Shown piece by piece: positions 51,201 through 62,399 of a stretch of DNA of 64,000 bases. The notes under the pieces were generated by a model. That model was given only the letters and a program-made list of their open reading frames with translations. It did no database searches and was not told the origin of the DNA. The stretch is from Moringa oleifera (Eukaryota; Streptophyta; Magnoliopsida; Brassicales; Moringaceae). The position numbers and the translations under genes were made by a program. Each line of letters opens with the position of its first letter. The first letter of the stretch is position 1. The DNA lies in the NCBI GenBank assembly GCA_021397835.1, contig JAJFZO010000537.1, positions 1,922,001 to 1,986,000 of the forward strand, in the 5' to 3' direction.

Positions 51201-53528
51201 TTAGCTTATGTTGCATAACTTTCGGGCTGATTCTCGACATGTCCTTTACCATCAAGGTGAACACCTTTAACTTCTCCCTAAGGAAGGTCAATACCTCGTA
51301 CTTGAAAGGTTCGATAGAACTAGCTGTAGAACCAACATGAGCCATTTTTCTTGGACATACCTTTACTATTTTTACCTTTTTGACTACCTTATTGAAGCAT
51401 GTCTTACTTTCCTCTCTAAGGTCTATCTCATCATAAGGCATATTTCTATTTTGGAAGACTTTTGGTGGTTGAGTATGGTGAAGAAACAGTACTTACCACC
51501 AATTGACTTCCTTTAACATCCTTTACCCCATTTGAAGCTAAGAACCTCAGTAAATGGTAGCTAAAAGTGATTGCTTGTAAGGTTTAAAACTTGATCTACC
51601 CAAGATCCCATAGGAGGCTGCAAAGGCCTTCAGCACTAAGAACTCAGTCATGATGTTAACCTTCTTTGGCTGCATTCTCGCCACCACAGAGGGCGAAATC
51701 ACCCTTCCATTAGGACCAACTTGCCCTTGAATTTGATCAAATTTGCGCTAAGCTTCTTAATCTTTCTTTCAAGAGCTTCATTTGCAAGAATACTACTTCG
51801 TACAACATATTCACCGAGCTTTCATTATCTAACAACACTTTACGGATAAGAAAATTTGTGATGACTAAGTTGACCACAAGACATCATCATAAGGGACTTG
51901 TTTGCCTTGTAGATCTTGATCACAAAAACTTATCACCAGACTTTTAGATCCCTAACTATGATTCCAAGACGTTCTAGAATGTGCCTTTCTACTCGAGGAT
52001 TTTACATAGTTAAAGATAAGCTATTTTATTATCATATCTTTGACCTCATCTAATTGCATTGCTGGGAACTACTCTATTACTTCAATCTGAATTATTTGGA
52101 CTGCCTGTGCTCGCTTTAGTGGGAGTTTTATTTCTTGGTATAAGTCTATTGTGTCTCGATCTCACATACTACCTTAAACGTACCCCTTAGACTAAAGACA
52201 TCAGTTTTTCTTGGAGGTGCCTAAATACTTCTCAATCATGACCCTATTCTCGATGGAAGTGATAATAAGTGACCAATCTTCTATAATCGAAAATGTTACC
52301 ATTTGTTAAGGGTATCTTAATGCACCATCATTCTTAATAGCCATTATCACATTCATTCAAGATGTGTTTAATGGCATGAAACTTTATTGAGACACGAGAG
52401 GCTTATTATATACGGGGCTTTATTTCTCAAGAAACTCCTTGTTGGGGCAGTTTGCTTTGGCTATTCGGCCTCATCCCTCATCTTTGAACATCACGACGTT
52501 GTTTTCGATCTTTCATCTTAATCTTTTTATTCGAGGATTGCCTTTTAGACTCTTTCTGCCTTTAACTCCCCTCCTTGCTTCGGATGTACTTCTTCACCAA
52601 GGATAGTAATTTTACCATATTCTTGGCGAGTTTCCATCATTGAGCATCAAAACAAGGCCCCTTTTTAAAGACCTTCTAAAATGGTGATCATGGCTTCTAA
52701 CTTCTATGATTGATCCACTTACAAAGCCTTTACATTGAAATGGGATACATAAGTTCATCTGACACTTGATGTATAGCCATGAGGTAACTAGGCTATTTTT
52801 TACTCTATTTATTGCTAATGAGTACACTAACAAAAAATAAGCCATTTACCTAAAATTTACTATGCTTCTCGAGCGAAGAGAGGTGAATTAGTTATGCCTT
52901 AGGTCAGTCAACATTATGGGAAACACTTTATAGAATATTACATCAGACGCATTATACATTAGCATGATGCTTTTATATCTATCCAAGTGCTTTATCGAGT
53001 CTTTATTACCACTGTAAGGCTTAATTTACGAATCCATAGTTGTTCAAAGACTAGCTCATTTAAAATCTCATCATTGAATGTGGGATAAGGGTCATAATTG
53101 TCATCCCTTTCCCTTTCTTGTGTTCTGCCTAAAAGCCCTAGCTACTTATTTAGATGGTTCACCTATTGGCATAGATGCTCGTTATCACATCAATTAGGAG
53201 AGGAATATCTCGACATTATCTAGTTAAAATCCTTAATCTAACATTTAATTACCTAGGACTTGGGTGCTTTCTCCTTCTTCAGAAGCTGAGGTTCCCTATG
53301 CGCTCAAACCCTTTGGTTCTTTTCCAAGTTGCACATTATGTTATTCAGTTCTCGTATTTGCTCATGCAACATGGCTAATGCGTTGCCTACGATAGAGTTC
53401 TTGACCCCTTCTTTTTGTGAAAGTGAAAGCTCTATCGACACCTCGGCTAATGTTGGTGGTAGCCCCTGTGGCGATATCCTGTTAAGCTTATTTACCAAAG
53501 AGAAAAACACACGACCTCTTGTCAGCAT
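48287..53528 (-). pseudogene. Gypsy gag-pol remnant, unit 3 plus single-copy gag start
   Basis: The only copy linked to the whole gag. Gag begins at 53528 (MLTRGRVFFSL), with a leucine-rich open block at 53304-53528 (ALAMLHEQIRELNNIM). It crosses the repeat edge at 52745 in the middle of gag: a block at 52612-52845 and, in a shifted frame, YLMAIHQVSDEL-type sequence resembling the gag region before the capsid end. Pol follows as in the other units, with the EVDH box at 50726-50737. Many stops make it non-functional. Confidence 0.82.
48865..48900. repeat. T/A palindrome, unit 3
   Basis: CTTTTC, T15, A9, GAAAAG: the same total length as in unit 1, but the T/A boundary is shifted by one base. 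Confidence 0.85.
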
Positions 53529-53560
53529 TCCCCATAGACAATGATGTTATCATTAGAACA

Positions 53561-53990
53561 TGGCTAAGCAATTCTTTTTTCTCTTTATAGGTTTATTTTC
53601 TTTCTTTCTCTCTCTCCTTCTTTGTGTCTAATCCCTTATTGAGACGTGGCTAAGTAATTCTCTTTTCTCTTTACAGATTTGTTCTTTTTCTTTTTTGCAC
53701 TCTTCTTCTTTATGTTCAACTCCTCATTCAGTGCCCTCATTTTCCTTTTGTAGCTACCTTCTTAAACTAGTCTTCTTGATTTTTACACCATCCTCTTAAT
53801 CTTTGCAATCTTGTTTGTCCTCTTGATATGGTTCGACATGACTTCTTGACATTTTCTTGTCCAAACCATGCTCTTTTTAAATTGTTGTCATCGAGTCAAA
53901 TGAATCAATCGTAGTCTCAAATCTCATGGACAATGGGCTAGAACCCACCAAACATTTGGCCTTGATTTTTATAAGAACCTACCCCTCACA
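53561..53990 (-). repeat. Gypsy 5' LTR (single copy)
   Basis: On the minus strand it begins TGTGAGGGGTAGG at 53990 and ends TTGCTTAGCCA at 53561, with TG...CA termini. It is 430 bp, longer than the 335-bp 3' LTR because its last part is a tandem duplication of about 86 bp (53561 and 53647 both start TGGCTAAG). No primer-binding site could be assigned with confidence in the 32 bp before gag. This interval contains the palindrome AATGATGTTATCATT at about 53540-53554. Confidence 0.75.
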
Positions 53991-55380
53991 TAACCTAATT
54001 GCTATTAATTTTTTTCCCAATTATAATTATTATTTAGCTCTTTAACTTGAATGATAGTTGATAACCCAACTACTATTGGTTCTTCCCTAATTATCATAAG
54101 TAGAAATTAATATTCAAAAGAAATACATCCTGACAAACTTTAGAGATAATAGAAATTTGATTGTTTGATGAGAAACAAAACTCTTTTCCGCGCCTTTTTC
54201 TCAAAGCAAAGGGCACACATATTAGAAACTTGAAATATATTTTTTTCTTTTTTTTACTCATTTATAAAAGCAACAAAATGACACCAAAAAAAAAAACTCA
54301 TTGGATGGTTAGGTAGCAACCATAGATTAATTAATGTTAATTTCTGCTTAATCTAGAAAGCAGAGCCAACAAACATCCACTAACAAAAAGAAAAATGGTC
54401 CCAAAAGTGCATTTTGCAGCCAACATATATAAGAATTCTAATGATCTATACATGCACAAGTGTATGTAATTAATTGTTTATAGTGGGATCTGATCAGGTA
54501 ATTAGCTCTTCCTTTTGTACTAATCATGCCATGAAATCATTTGACAAAAATTAAACAATTGTGTTACTTTTGCTTCTTTTCTCATATGCAATGAGATGAC
54601 ATTTTCTCTTAGCCAATCAGAATTCTACAGATAACCCAGCACCCATTATTTTAGTGTGAATATGCTCCCATGAGTTTAGTTGCATGCTAATATTAAGTTG
54701 GAAATAAAAATTATTAATTTGAGAATGAAGGAACCTTTCATTTGAGTGCTAACTTTTTCAATTTGAATGTTTCCTATTATTAAGAAAGTGGGTTCCTTCC
54801 AATTTGGACAAAAAGCAGAAAAATGCCACTGGAAACATGGATATGTTGCATGGAAGTCACTAAGGCACTGTAGAAATAATATTAGTAAAAGAAACATCGA
54901 TTCTCCACATAGCTTGTCCATCTCCCCAACACTCATCTTTTGTCCCATAGCAAGGGGACACCACTTTCAGACTACCCCCAAAAATCAAATATTAAAACAA
55001 TATCTATTCACTTAATTCCACTAATTCTTTTTACATTATTTTTGAAATTTATATTTGCAGTTTTGATTCATCATAAAGAATGAAAGATTTTGAGAGAGAA
55101 AGAGAAGCTGATCTATTATTAATCTCGCTAAATAATAATTATGGCAAGAACCCTAGCACTATGTGTAATGAATGCACTGTGCCATCAGCAGGAAGCATTT
55201 CATATAATCATGTACTGTGAAGTTAAACAGTTGCATCACTTGAACACTTCATAAAATATCCCATCAAGTCTTCCTTTATGTATTTTATTTTTCATACTGT
55301 TAATAATGATCATGACAGTTGATGTGGATATAATTGGCTCAACCTATATTAAGATTCAACCCAAATAATTTATTAACTTA
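53991..55380. other. Intergenic DNA right of the gypsy element
   Basis: No gene supported. CTCTTTAACTTGAATGATAG (from about 54038) resembles a segment in the left flank of the element (about 28942-28971). Overlapping small open frames at 54676-55015 on opposite strands have no recognisable motif. Confidence 0.45.
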
Positions 55381-56160
55381 AAAATAAAAAATCATAAGTT
55401 TATACTTTGCTGGAGTTTAATAAGGTAATCTTTCAAAAATAGATTTGCACGAGTCGGTATAAGAAAAAAATGTACTTTTTCATGATTAAAAAATATTTTT
55501 TTATAATTTTAAAAATATAAAAAACAAAGATGCGAAAAAAAAGAAACTTTTTTTCATGATTTTTGAATTAAGAAAAAAAGTGTATATTTCTTCATATTTC
55601 ATTAAAATCTTTCTTCAGAGAAAAGTATGTATATTTTAAGATTCATTAAAATTTTTGTTCATAATAAAAAAAAACTATGAAAAATGCTTACTGAAATAAT
55701 AATTCATTTATTATTTAATAATTTTAAAAAATTATATTTAATTAAAAATTCAAAATTTTCTTTATGATTCTTTAAAAAACCATAAAGAAAGATTGAATTA
55801 AATAATAATAATTTATTGTTTTTTAATTTTTAATATAATATTTTATTATTTAAAGTTTAAATATTTTTCATAATTTTCTAATAATTTTTTAAAAAATATT
55901 ATGGTACTATTTTAAATAATATTTAATTATTTTTAAAATTAATAATTTTATTATTTTAATAATCAAATCTTTCTTCATAGTTCTTAAAGAATTGTGATTA
56001 TTTTTTACCAAAATTAATTATTTCATATTTGAAAATATAAAATAATATTAATCAATTAATGATAATTTTATAATTATAAAATAATAAATTATATAAATAA
56101 ATATATAAAATAATCTTAATTAAAATAATAGTAATTTCCTAATTATAATATATATAAATC
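55381..56160. other. Extremely AT-rich tract
   Basis: Mostly A and T with recurring TTAATAATTTTAAAAAATTA-like strings. It contains a perfect 10-bp inverted repeat, TTTCTTTATG (55757-55766) and CATAAAGAAA (55781-55790), with a 14-base loop. It could be a decayed small inverted-repeat element or simple low-complexity DNA. Confidence 0.5.
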
Positions 56161-56535
56161 AAAATATACATGTATACCAATTATTTCTCTAATACACCAA
56201 ACTAACAAATTAACATATTAAACTTATCTATTTCATGTTAAACCTATCCATTCCATTAACATACCAATATATACATAAACCAACAAATTCACCATCACAT
56301 AAACATATACATAAATTAACATATACATAAAACATTAATTCTTTCTCTAAGATATAAAAACACCAACATTCGTACATACATCAACAAACTAACACACTAA
56401 ACCTATCCATTACATTAACAGATCAACACTAATTCTATCAACAGATCATCAACAGATCAACACATAAATGATTACACCAACAAATAAAAACATCAATAAT
56501 TTCATTAACACATCAACACTCTAATGATTCTAAAA
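56161..56535. repeat. G-depleted A/C-rich low-complexity repeat
   Basis: About 375 bases with roughly ten G on the plus strand. The strings AAACCTATCCATT and CATTAACA recur about 159 bases apart (56238 and 56397), with many short ACATCAACA and CATATACATAAA repeats between and after them. The composition is strongly strand-asymmetric. Confidence 0.65.
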
Positions 56536-56540
56536 GCTCA

Positions 56541-59500
56541 CATGTGGTCCCTTGAAAATAACAAGTGGAATCTACATCAAGGAATAAAGAGGAAATCACT
56601 AATTTTGTTGCGGTAACCTACATAATAAGAAATTGTTAGTGTTATGGCCTTATTGAATCAAAAAAGCAAGCAATTTGAGGTTGGTGTAGAAAAATATAAG
56701 AGAGACCGCTCGTGAAGAAACTAAGAAGAAAGAAGGAAAAAGGAAATGAGGCACCCCTGTCATCAAATAAGAAGTCGCAAAATTTTTAAAGTTCATAAAG
56801 CATAGTGACTATAGCATCATTGATCAATTGCAAAAGACTCTTGCTAAAATATTGATGTTATCTTTAATCTTCAACTTAGAGGACCATAAAGAGATCCTGA
56901 TGTAGGTCTTCAAAAATATCTATCTCCCATATTAAATCTCCATAGATAAAATGGAAGGTATTTGCAACAACATCACTGCACACAAATTTATAACCTTCTA
57001 TGATGATAAGTTGCCATAAAATAGACAGGATTGAAAGAGTTTTATACATTAATGCTAGCTACAAAGGGCACATGATTTTTTAGATCCTTATAGATACATG
57101 ATGCCGAGATGTATTTTGAATCAGTTTCCAATTGACTTGAGTCTTATTCAATATAATCCAATGACAATTAAAGCTTTCAACGGGGAAAAACTGAGGTATA
57201 GGGCTCAGTACATCCTTTACTCAATATTTTGTTAAGTCAACCTTGCATTCATATTATTGGAGTAATACCCTTAACCCTGTACTAAAAGGTAAAACTTATT
57301 GTTGAAGACAAGTTGATATCTATCAATGAAGAAGAAGATATGATCACCTCCATCTTGACGAATTCACCATACATAAAGACACTAAAAATTAAGGAGAAGA
57401 CCTTCCCATTTTTTGAATTTATAAATGTGGCTCAACAACTATTGGGAACCCTTATTTCAAAGAACAAGATACACCGAGCTTGACAGATATTAGGGAAAAG
57501 ACTACAAGCTGGCAAAAGCCTAGGGCAAATCTTTATGGACAGCATGAACCCATTGATTTATCGAATTAGGACTTCAGATATCAATCGACCATCGTTGATA
57601 AGAACAAAAAAGAAAAAGAAAAGAAGGCTCATAGGGAAGGGGCATTTATTAACCAACCAATTAACTATTGCAAAACCTTGAAGAAAATTTCTAATCTATA
57701 GGGTTGTACTTATAAGGTGAATAGGTGAAAAAGAAAAAAAAATTTAAAGTTAAATGTAATAAATATAAAAGAAAAAATGAATATTTAAGGATTTTTTTGC
57801 AATCTACTGGGATTTTTCTTAAATAATTGGACGAAATGAATTCACCCATGATAGTCATGAAACTACGAATGTAATTCTCTTAGCTTTTTGTCTCCCTATC
57901 AATATGGATAACCTTTTCCTTTAAATAATGAATGTGTTCTTTTCACTATTTCTCTATAAAATTAATGCATTTTGTTCATTTATTATAAATTACCCTCAAT
58001 AAAAGCGTCACATTCTAATGATCCAGGGAATCTGCTAATGAATACCTTGATATCTAAAATATAGTTTGAGTCTAAAAGCGATTAGTGCGACAGATAACTT
58101 CAAGACTAAGGAATATGATGAGAATAGTGAATTACCACTAGAAATAAAAAAGCATATTATACAGGAAGAAAAATAGATTTTATCTCATAAAGAAGAGATT
58201 GAGACAGTGAATCTAACACTAAGGAAGAAACAAAAAAAGTCAAATTGGTATATGATATCCCCAGCAATAAACGAATGGTTAATTAATTTATTGAAGGAAT
58301 ACACTAATAGCTTTGTTTGGTCATATAAAGATATGCCTGCACTAGACTGAAATATTATGGAACATAAGCTGCCTATAAAGCGGGATTGCCTACAAGTGTA
58401 GTAGAAGTTATGTAAGGTGAAATTAAGGTACTCGTGAAGATAAAAGAAGAAGTTTATAAGCTATTAGATGTCAGATTCATGATGGTAGCAACTTACCATA
58501 ACTGGATGGCTAACATCCTACCGGTTTCAAAGAAAGATCGACGGGTGCACATATGTGTCGAATACAAAGGTTTGAATAGAGCGAGCCCTAAAGATAATTT
58601 CTCAATACCCAATATTAATACCTTAGTAGATAACATAGGTAAGTTTCCTTACTTTCATTTATGGATGAGTATTTTGGATATAATCAATTCCAAATGGCTA
58701 AAGAGGACATGAAAAAAAATTATATTTACAACATTGTAAGGAATATTTTACTATAAAATAACATCTTTCAGATTGAAGAATACTAAAGTAATATATTAAA
58801 GAGTCATGATATGATGCATAAGTCGATTGAAATATACGTGGATCACATGATCACAAACTCCAAAAAAGATGAAGACCATGTAAATGATTTAAAACAATTC
58901 TTTGACTGACTAAGACAATACAAACTCAGGTTAAATCTACATGAAGGTACCTTTAAGGTGAAATTAGAAAAATTGTTAAGGTTTATGGTTAGTGGAAAAT
59001 GAATAAGAGTCGACAAAGTAAAAGTAATAGAGAATCCGCCACCTTTAAGAACGATCAAGGAAGTTCAAGAATTCTTAAGAAGATTAAATTATATTTCGAG
59101 ATTCATCTTATAGCTCACCAACGTCTGTGATCTGATATTTTGGTTGCTAAGAAAGTATAATCCTTGGTAGTGGGATGAAGAGTGCTAGGTCATTTTGGAT
59201 AATACAAAGCATATTAAGTCACCAATAATAATGCCTTCAATTTCAAGAAAGCCCTTGATGTATGATGGTAAGTGTTATTATCAGAATATGAGCTAGTGTA
59301 TGTCTCTCAAAAAGCAATCAAGGGTAATGTCATAGTAGAATTCTTAGTTGAAAAAGTAAATGAAGACTATTAGATAGTGAAATTTGAGTTCCTTAATGAA
59401 AATCTATAGTTTATGTAGAAAAAGGAAATAAAAAAAGGTCAAGAATAATAAATATACTTTGATGGAGCATTAAATGCAATAAGGCATGAAATTAAAGCTA

Positions 59501-60570
59501 TGTGAATATCTTCAAATGGATAGTTTACCCATTTACTGCAATGTTAGACTTTGACTCAACCAATAACTTGGCAGAATATGAGGCATGCATTTTAAACTTG
59601 GTAGCCGCCATAAAAAATAAAGTGCTAAAATTGAAAGTGTATGGAGATTCAACCTTGGTAATTTATTAATTAAAAAGAAAATGGATGATGAGACATCCAA
59701 CATTGATAAAGTATTACAAATATGTAATGGAGATTCACAACAATTTTGAAGAAGTATCTTTCCACTATCTTCAGAGAGAAGAACATCATATCGTAGATGT
59801 ATTAGTAACTCAACCAGTGATGTTCAATGTAAAAAACCTTGAAGAGATGTCATTCATAAAAATGAGTATTAAAGAATCTCCAGCTTATTATATGGTGGTA
59901 GAAAAAGAAAAGGATGGGCAACCTTGATTTAGGATGAATATTTTGTGTATAAGAAAATCTTTGACCAAACTCTCTTAGGTGTGTTGTTTAAGAAGAAGTT
60001 GAAATATCATCAAAGAGATACACGAAGGAGTCTGCGTTATTTATGCAAATGGACAAGCAATAACAAGTCAAATAATGGGAGCAAAGTATTACTGGTTAAC
60101 AATAGAGAGAGATTATATGTAGTATGTGCAAAAATGCCATAAATCTCAGATTTATAGAGATAAAATTCATGCTCTACCTGCTCCATTACACATGATAAAC
60201 GCACCATAGTCATTTTTAATGCACGGGTTCAATGAGATAGGATATATTACCTAAAGGCTTCAAATGGGTATAAATTTATGCTAGTATTTATGGCTTATTT
60301 TATCAAGTGGATAAAAGTAGAGTCATTTGCCATTGTAATGAAGACAATGGTTAATTCATTCCTAAAGAAAGAAATCATGTGTAAGTATAGATACAGTAGA
60401 AAGAATAATTTCTAATAATGCCACAAATCTCAATAATAAGCACATGGAGCAAATATGTGCAGAGTTTAAAATTAAGTACCATAACTCAGCAACATATTGG
60501 CCAAAAATCAACGACATAGTAAAACATGATGTTATTTTAAAAACAATTCTCCTTTTCAATTTATAGTTAT
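56541..60570 (+). pseudogene. Ty3/gypsy gag-pol remnant, plus strand
   Basis: Tat-like polyprotein in order. The protease is at about 57040-57200 (SYKGHMIF, then ILIDT followed by a stop at 57099 where the catalytic Gly should be, then CILNQFPIDLSLIQYNPMTI). A G-patch-like linker is at about 57480-57560 (LGKRLQAGKSLGQIF). RT lies at 58250-59100 (MANILPVSKKDRRVHICVEY) with the catalytic box YVDH at 58835-58846. RNase H at 59450-59830 keeps YFDGA, EYEAC and GDST, so its acidic residues are present. Integrase is at 59990-60560. Its zinc motif reads YVQKCHKSQIY (second Cys replaced by Ser) and the second DDE Asp is Asn (IISNNATNL). Numerous stops make it inactive. No 5' LTR was identified to its left. 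Confidence 0.85.
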
Positions 60571-60599
60571 GTATGTGTTGTTTAGAACTTGCAATGATA

Positions 60600-62330
60600 T
60601 TTTAGTGTTTCAACATCAAGTATTTAATTCGGCTTTTTATCTTTATACTTTAATTTTTCATTTGAGATCTTAATCTTGCATCTGCCTTAATCCCAATCTA
60701 ATCCATCATTTAACTCTATAGCAAGCCTTGACCAAACATTTCAAATTTTAAGACTGATCAAAATCCATCTTGGTTTATAGATGAAAAAGAGATCTAAGTC
60801 TTTATAGACTTTTTGGATCTCATCCTTGACATGAACATGAGATCATAATAAATGGCTGCACACTCTATTAACATCAAGTTTTTGAATTCCTCACTGTCTT
60901 TGAATTTCTCAATAGTAGCTGTGACAGTGAATTTTTTCTCTTCAGTGTGTTCTTTCTTTAATTGCTATGGTTTTAGATCAAAATTAGCTCATTTCTTCTT
61001 CAGCTCAACCTAACAAAAAGTTATGGTACTCTATACCTTTTTTGCTATGTTAGTTATTTTTTCAAGCTCAGCTTATAGCTCATTGCCTTTAGCCTTGGCA
61101 TGGTGTATAGCTTTCCAAGCTTGTTAGAGAACTTCTGCTAAACATTTTCAAGTTTACCAATCACCCATTATCATGGTAATCTTTTGAATTACCTATAAGT
61201 AGAAAAGAAAGACATGCTAGAATGCTAAAAATGTGAGAAGCAAGTGCAAAACTAAAGAGAAATCACTTACGATAATGATATCTTAAGCTAGGCCAAGGAA
61301 TATGCTTTCAAGACCTTAGGCTTTGAACATCTAATGGTCAATTAGTAGAGGAGAATTTTGAAGAAATTCCCAACCTACGATAAGGTTAGTGGCTAAGCTC
61401 TAGTTAAGGACAAACGAAGCTTTATTTAGAAAGGGCAAGGGTAGAGGCATAAACAGCGAATCTATGGCTTTACTTTTTTTATTAGGCCTATTAATAGAGC
61501 CAAGAGAGACCAACCTCTTTATGAGTATAGTTTTGCACTAGGTGAACAAAACTAAGGCCAGGGATTGACTATAAAGATGAAAAAGAGTCTAAAAAGGGTT
61601 CAGATTTAAAGTCTACCCCTACTTCAAAATTTGATTTATTGTTAGAATCTAACCTAGTTTTCTTAAGAGATGTAGAAAGGGCATCTGAAGGTGATTTATG
61701 TTGGCACCATCAAACTTAATCTAATAAGAGACCAATAAACAACTTTGAATGATTCTGAAACATTGATATATTCATCGAATGTCCATTTAGAATGCTATAA
61801 TTGTTCAAATCATAGGGCATTCCATCCTGTGAGGCCCAAAAGTAATTAAGCCTTCATCTTTTATTACTTTCAAGGAGACTTTTGCCTAATTCCTTAAAAG
61901 TAAAGTCTTTTTAGCACTAAAATTTGTTAGGATTGCTATGTTATAGTATTAATGCTTGACCTCGAAGAACCTAGTAAATAAAGAAAACATTACAAATGGA
62001 GTGCCTACATTAAGACACATTATTGTGAAGGTTGTAAGACACCTCCAAGCATTAAGAACCATTTGAGAATGGGATATTTTAAAACATTCTAAAGTGGATA
62101 AGAAAAAGGAACGGATATGAAGTCTTAACCCAGCTTTGAAACATTCCTTGAAGATAATGATTAAACTTAAAAGAAAAGTCTAAGATTTATCAATAAGGTT
62201 GGGAATGTCTATCCTAATAGTATGGGGGATGGAATAAACCTCCCTAAGCCTAGGAAGTCATTAACTTTAAGAGCAATACTTGTGATGTTGGCCATAAAAA
62301 AGAATAAAAGAATAAAAGGTTGAAAGGAAA
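60600..62330 (-). pseudogene. Opposite-strand ORF remnant downstream of pol (Tat-type antisense ORF)
   Basis: On the strand opposite to pol, the C-terminal part encodes IHHAKAKGNEL, AELEKITNIAKKV, and then ATIEKFKDSEEFKNLMLIEC (about 60790-61110). This coiled-coil plus EKFKxSEEF pattern is typical of the antisense ORF product of Tat-lineage elements, whose N-terminal part is annotated as a putative gypsy-type transposon domain (PF04195). Decayed sequence to 62330 on the same strand would be that N-terminal part. Stops and frameshifts are frequent. Confidence 0.5.
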
Positions 62331-62399
62331 GCTTACTAAAAGAGAGGACGAAAACATCGAGCGCAGATTGAGGCAAAAAGATTATAGAGGGTGATTGTT

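Larger units (their letters stand above)
28612..52745. repeat. Tandem triplication of an 8.04-kb unit
   Basis: Three head-to-tail copies at 28612-36655 (8044 bp), 36656-44698 (8043 bp) and 44699-52742 (8044 bp). By eye I find about twelve single-base differences in 24 kb, plus length changes in T/A runs. The junctions read AAATGGGAATCAG, combining the right flank (AAATGGGATACAT at 52738) with the left flank (GTGGAATCAG at 28610). The overlap is GGA. Each unit comprises flank, 3' LTR, pol and part of gag of one old gypsy element, so the duplicated segment does not follow element boundaries. The near-identity means either recent duplication or a mis-joined assembly. Confidence 0.95.
44699..52745. 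repeat. Tandem unit 3
   Basis: 8044 bp plus the shared GGA. Private differences include C within AATTTTCTCACCCC near 48354, G within TCTTTCTGCC near 52558 and A within GCTTCTAACTT near 52699. At the copy-2 cluster positions it agrees with unit 1. On the right it continues directly into the single-copy start of gag. Confidence 0.92.
28992..53990 (-). mobile_element. Ty3/gypsy Tat-like element, internally triplicated
   Basis: One original minus-strand element: 5' LTR at 53561-53990, gag from 53528 leftward, then PR, RT, RNase H and integrase, a long 3' region, and the 3' LTR. Removing two extra units leaves an element of about 8.9 kb. The gag-PR-RT-RH-IN order with a long region between integrase and the 3' LTR fits the Tat lineage. 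The two LTR types (28992-29326 against 53561-53990) are strongly diverged, so the insertion is old. Shared inactivating changes (DNESS protease, decayed YVDD box) are present in every copy, so the element was dead before it was amplified. Confidence 0.85.

Noticed and set aside
29559..51441. Sets of 60-100 codon open frames repeated three times at 8-kb spacing, which look like a conserved gene family
   Set aside because: They are conserved only because the whole 8-kb unit is triplicated. The minus-strand frames are pieces of dead gypsy pol, and the plus-strand ones are shadows or decayed fragments.
28612..52745. Tandem array produced by LTR-LTR unequal recombination
   Set aside because: Unit edges fall in gag and in flank DNA, each unit includes 380 bp outside the LTR, and the 5' LTR is not repeated.
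53540..53554. Palindrome AATGATGTTATCATT as a protein-binding operator
   Set aside because: It lies in the short leader between LTR and gag of a dead element. Nothing supports a regulatory role.
56161..56535. Degenerate telomere-like repeat (AAACCT strings)
   Set aside because: CCCTAAA/TTTAGGG units are absent. AAACCTATCC occurs only twice and is not tandem.
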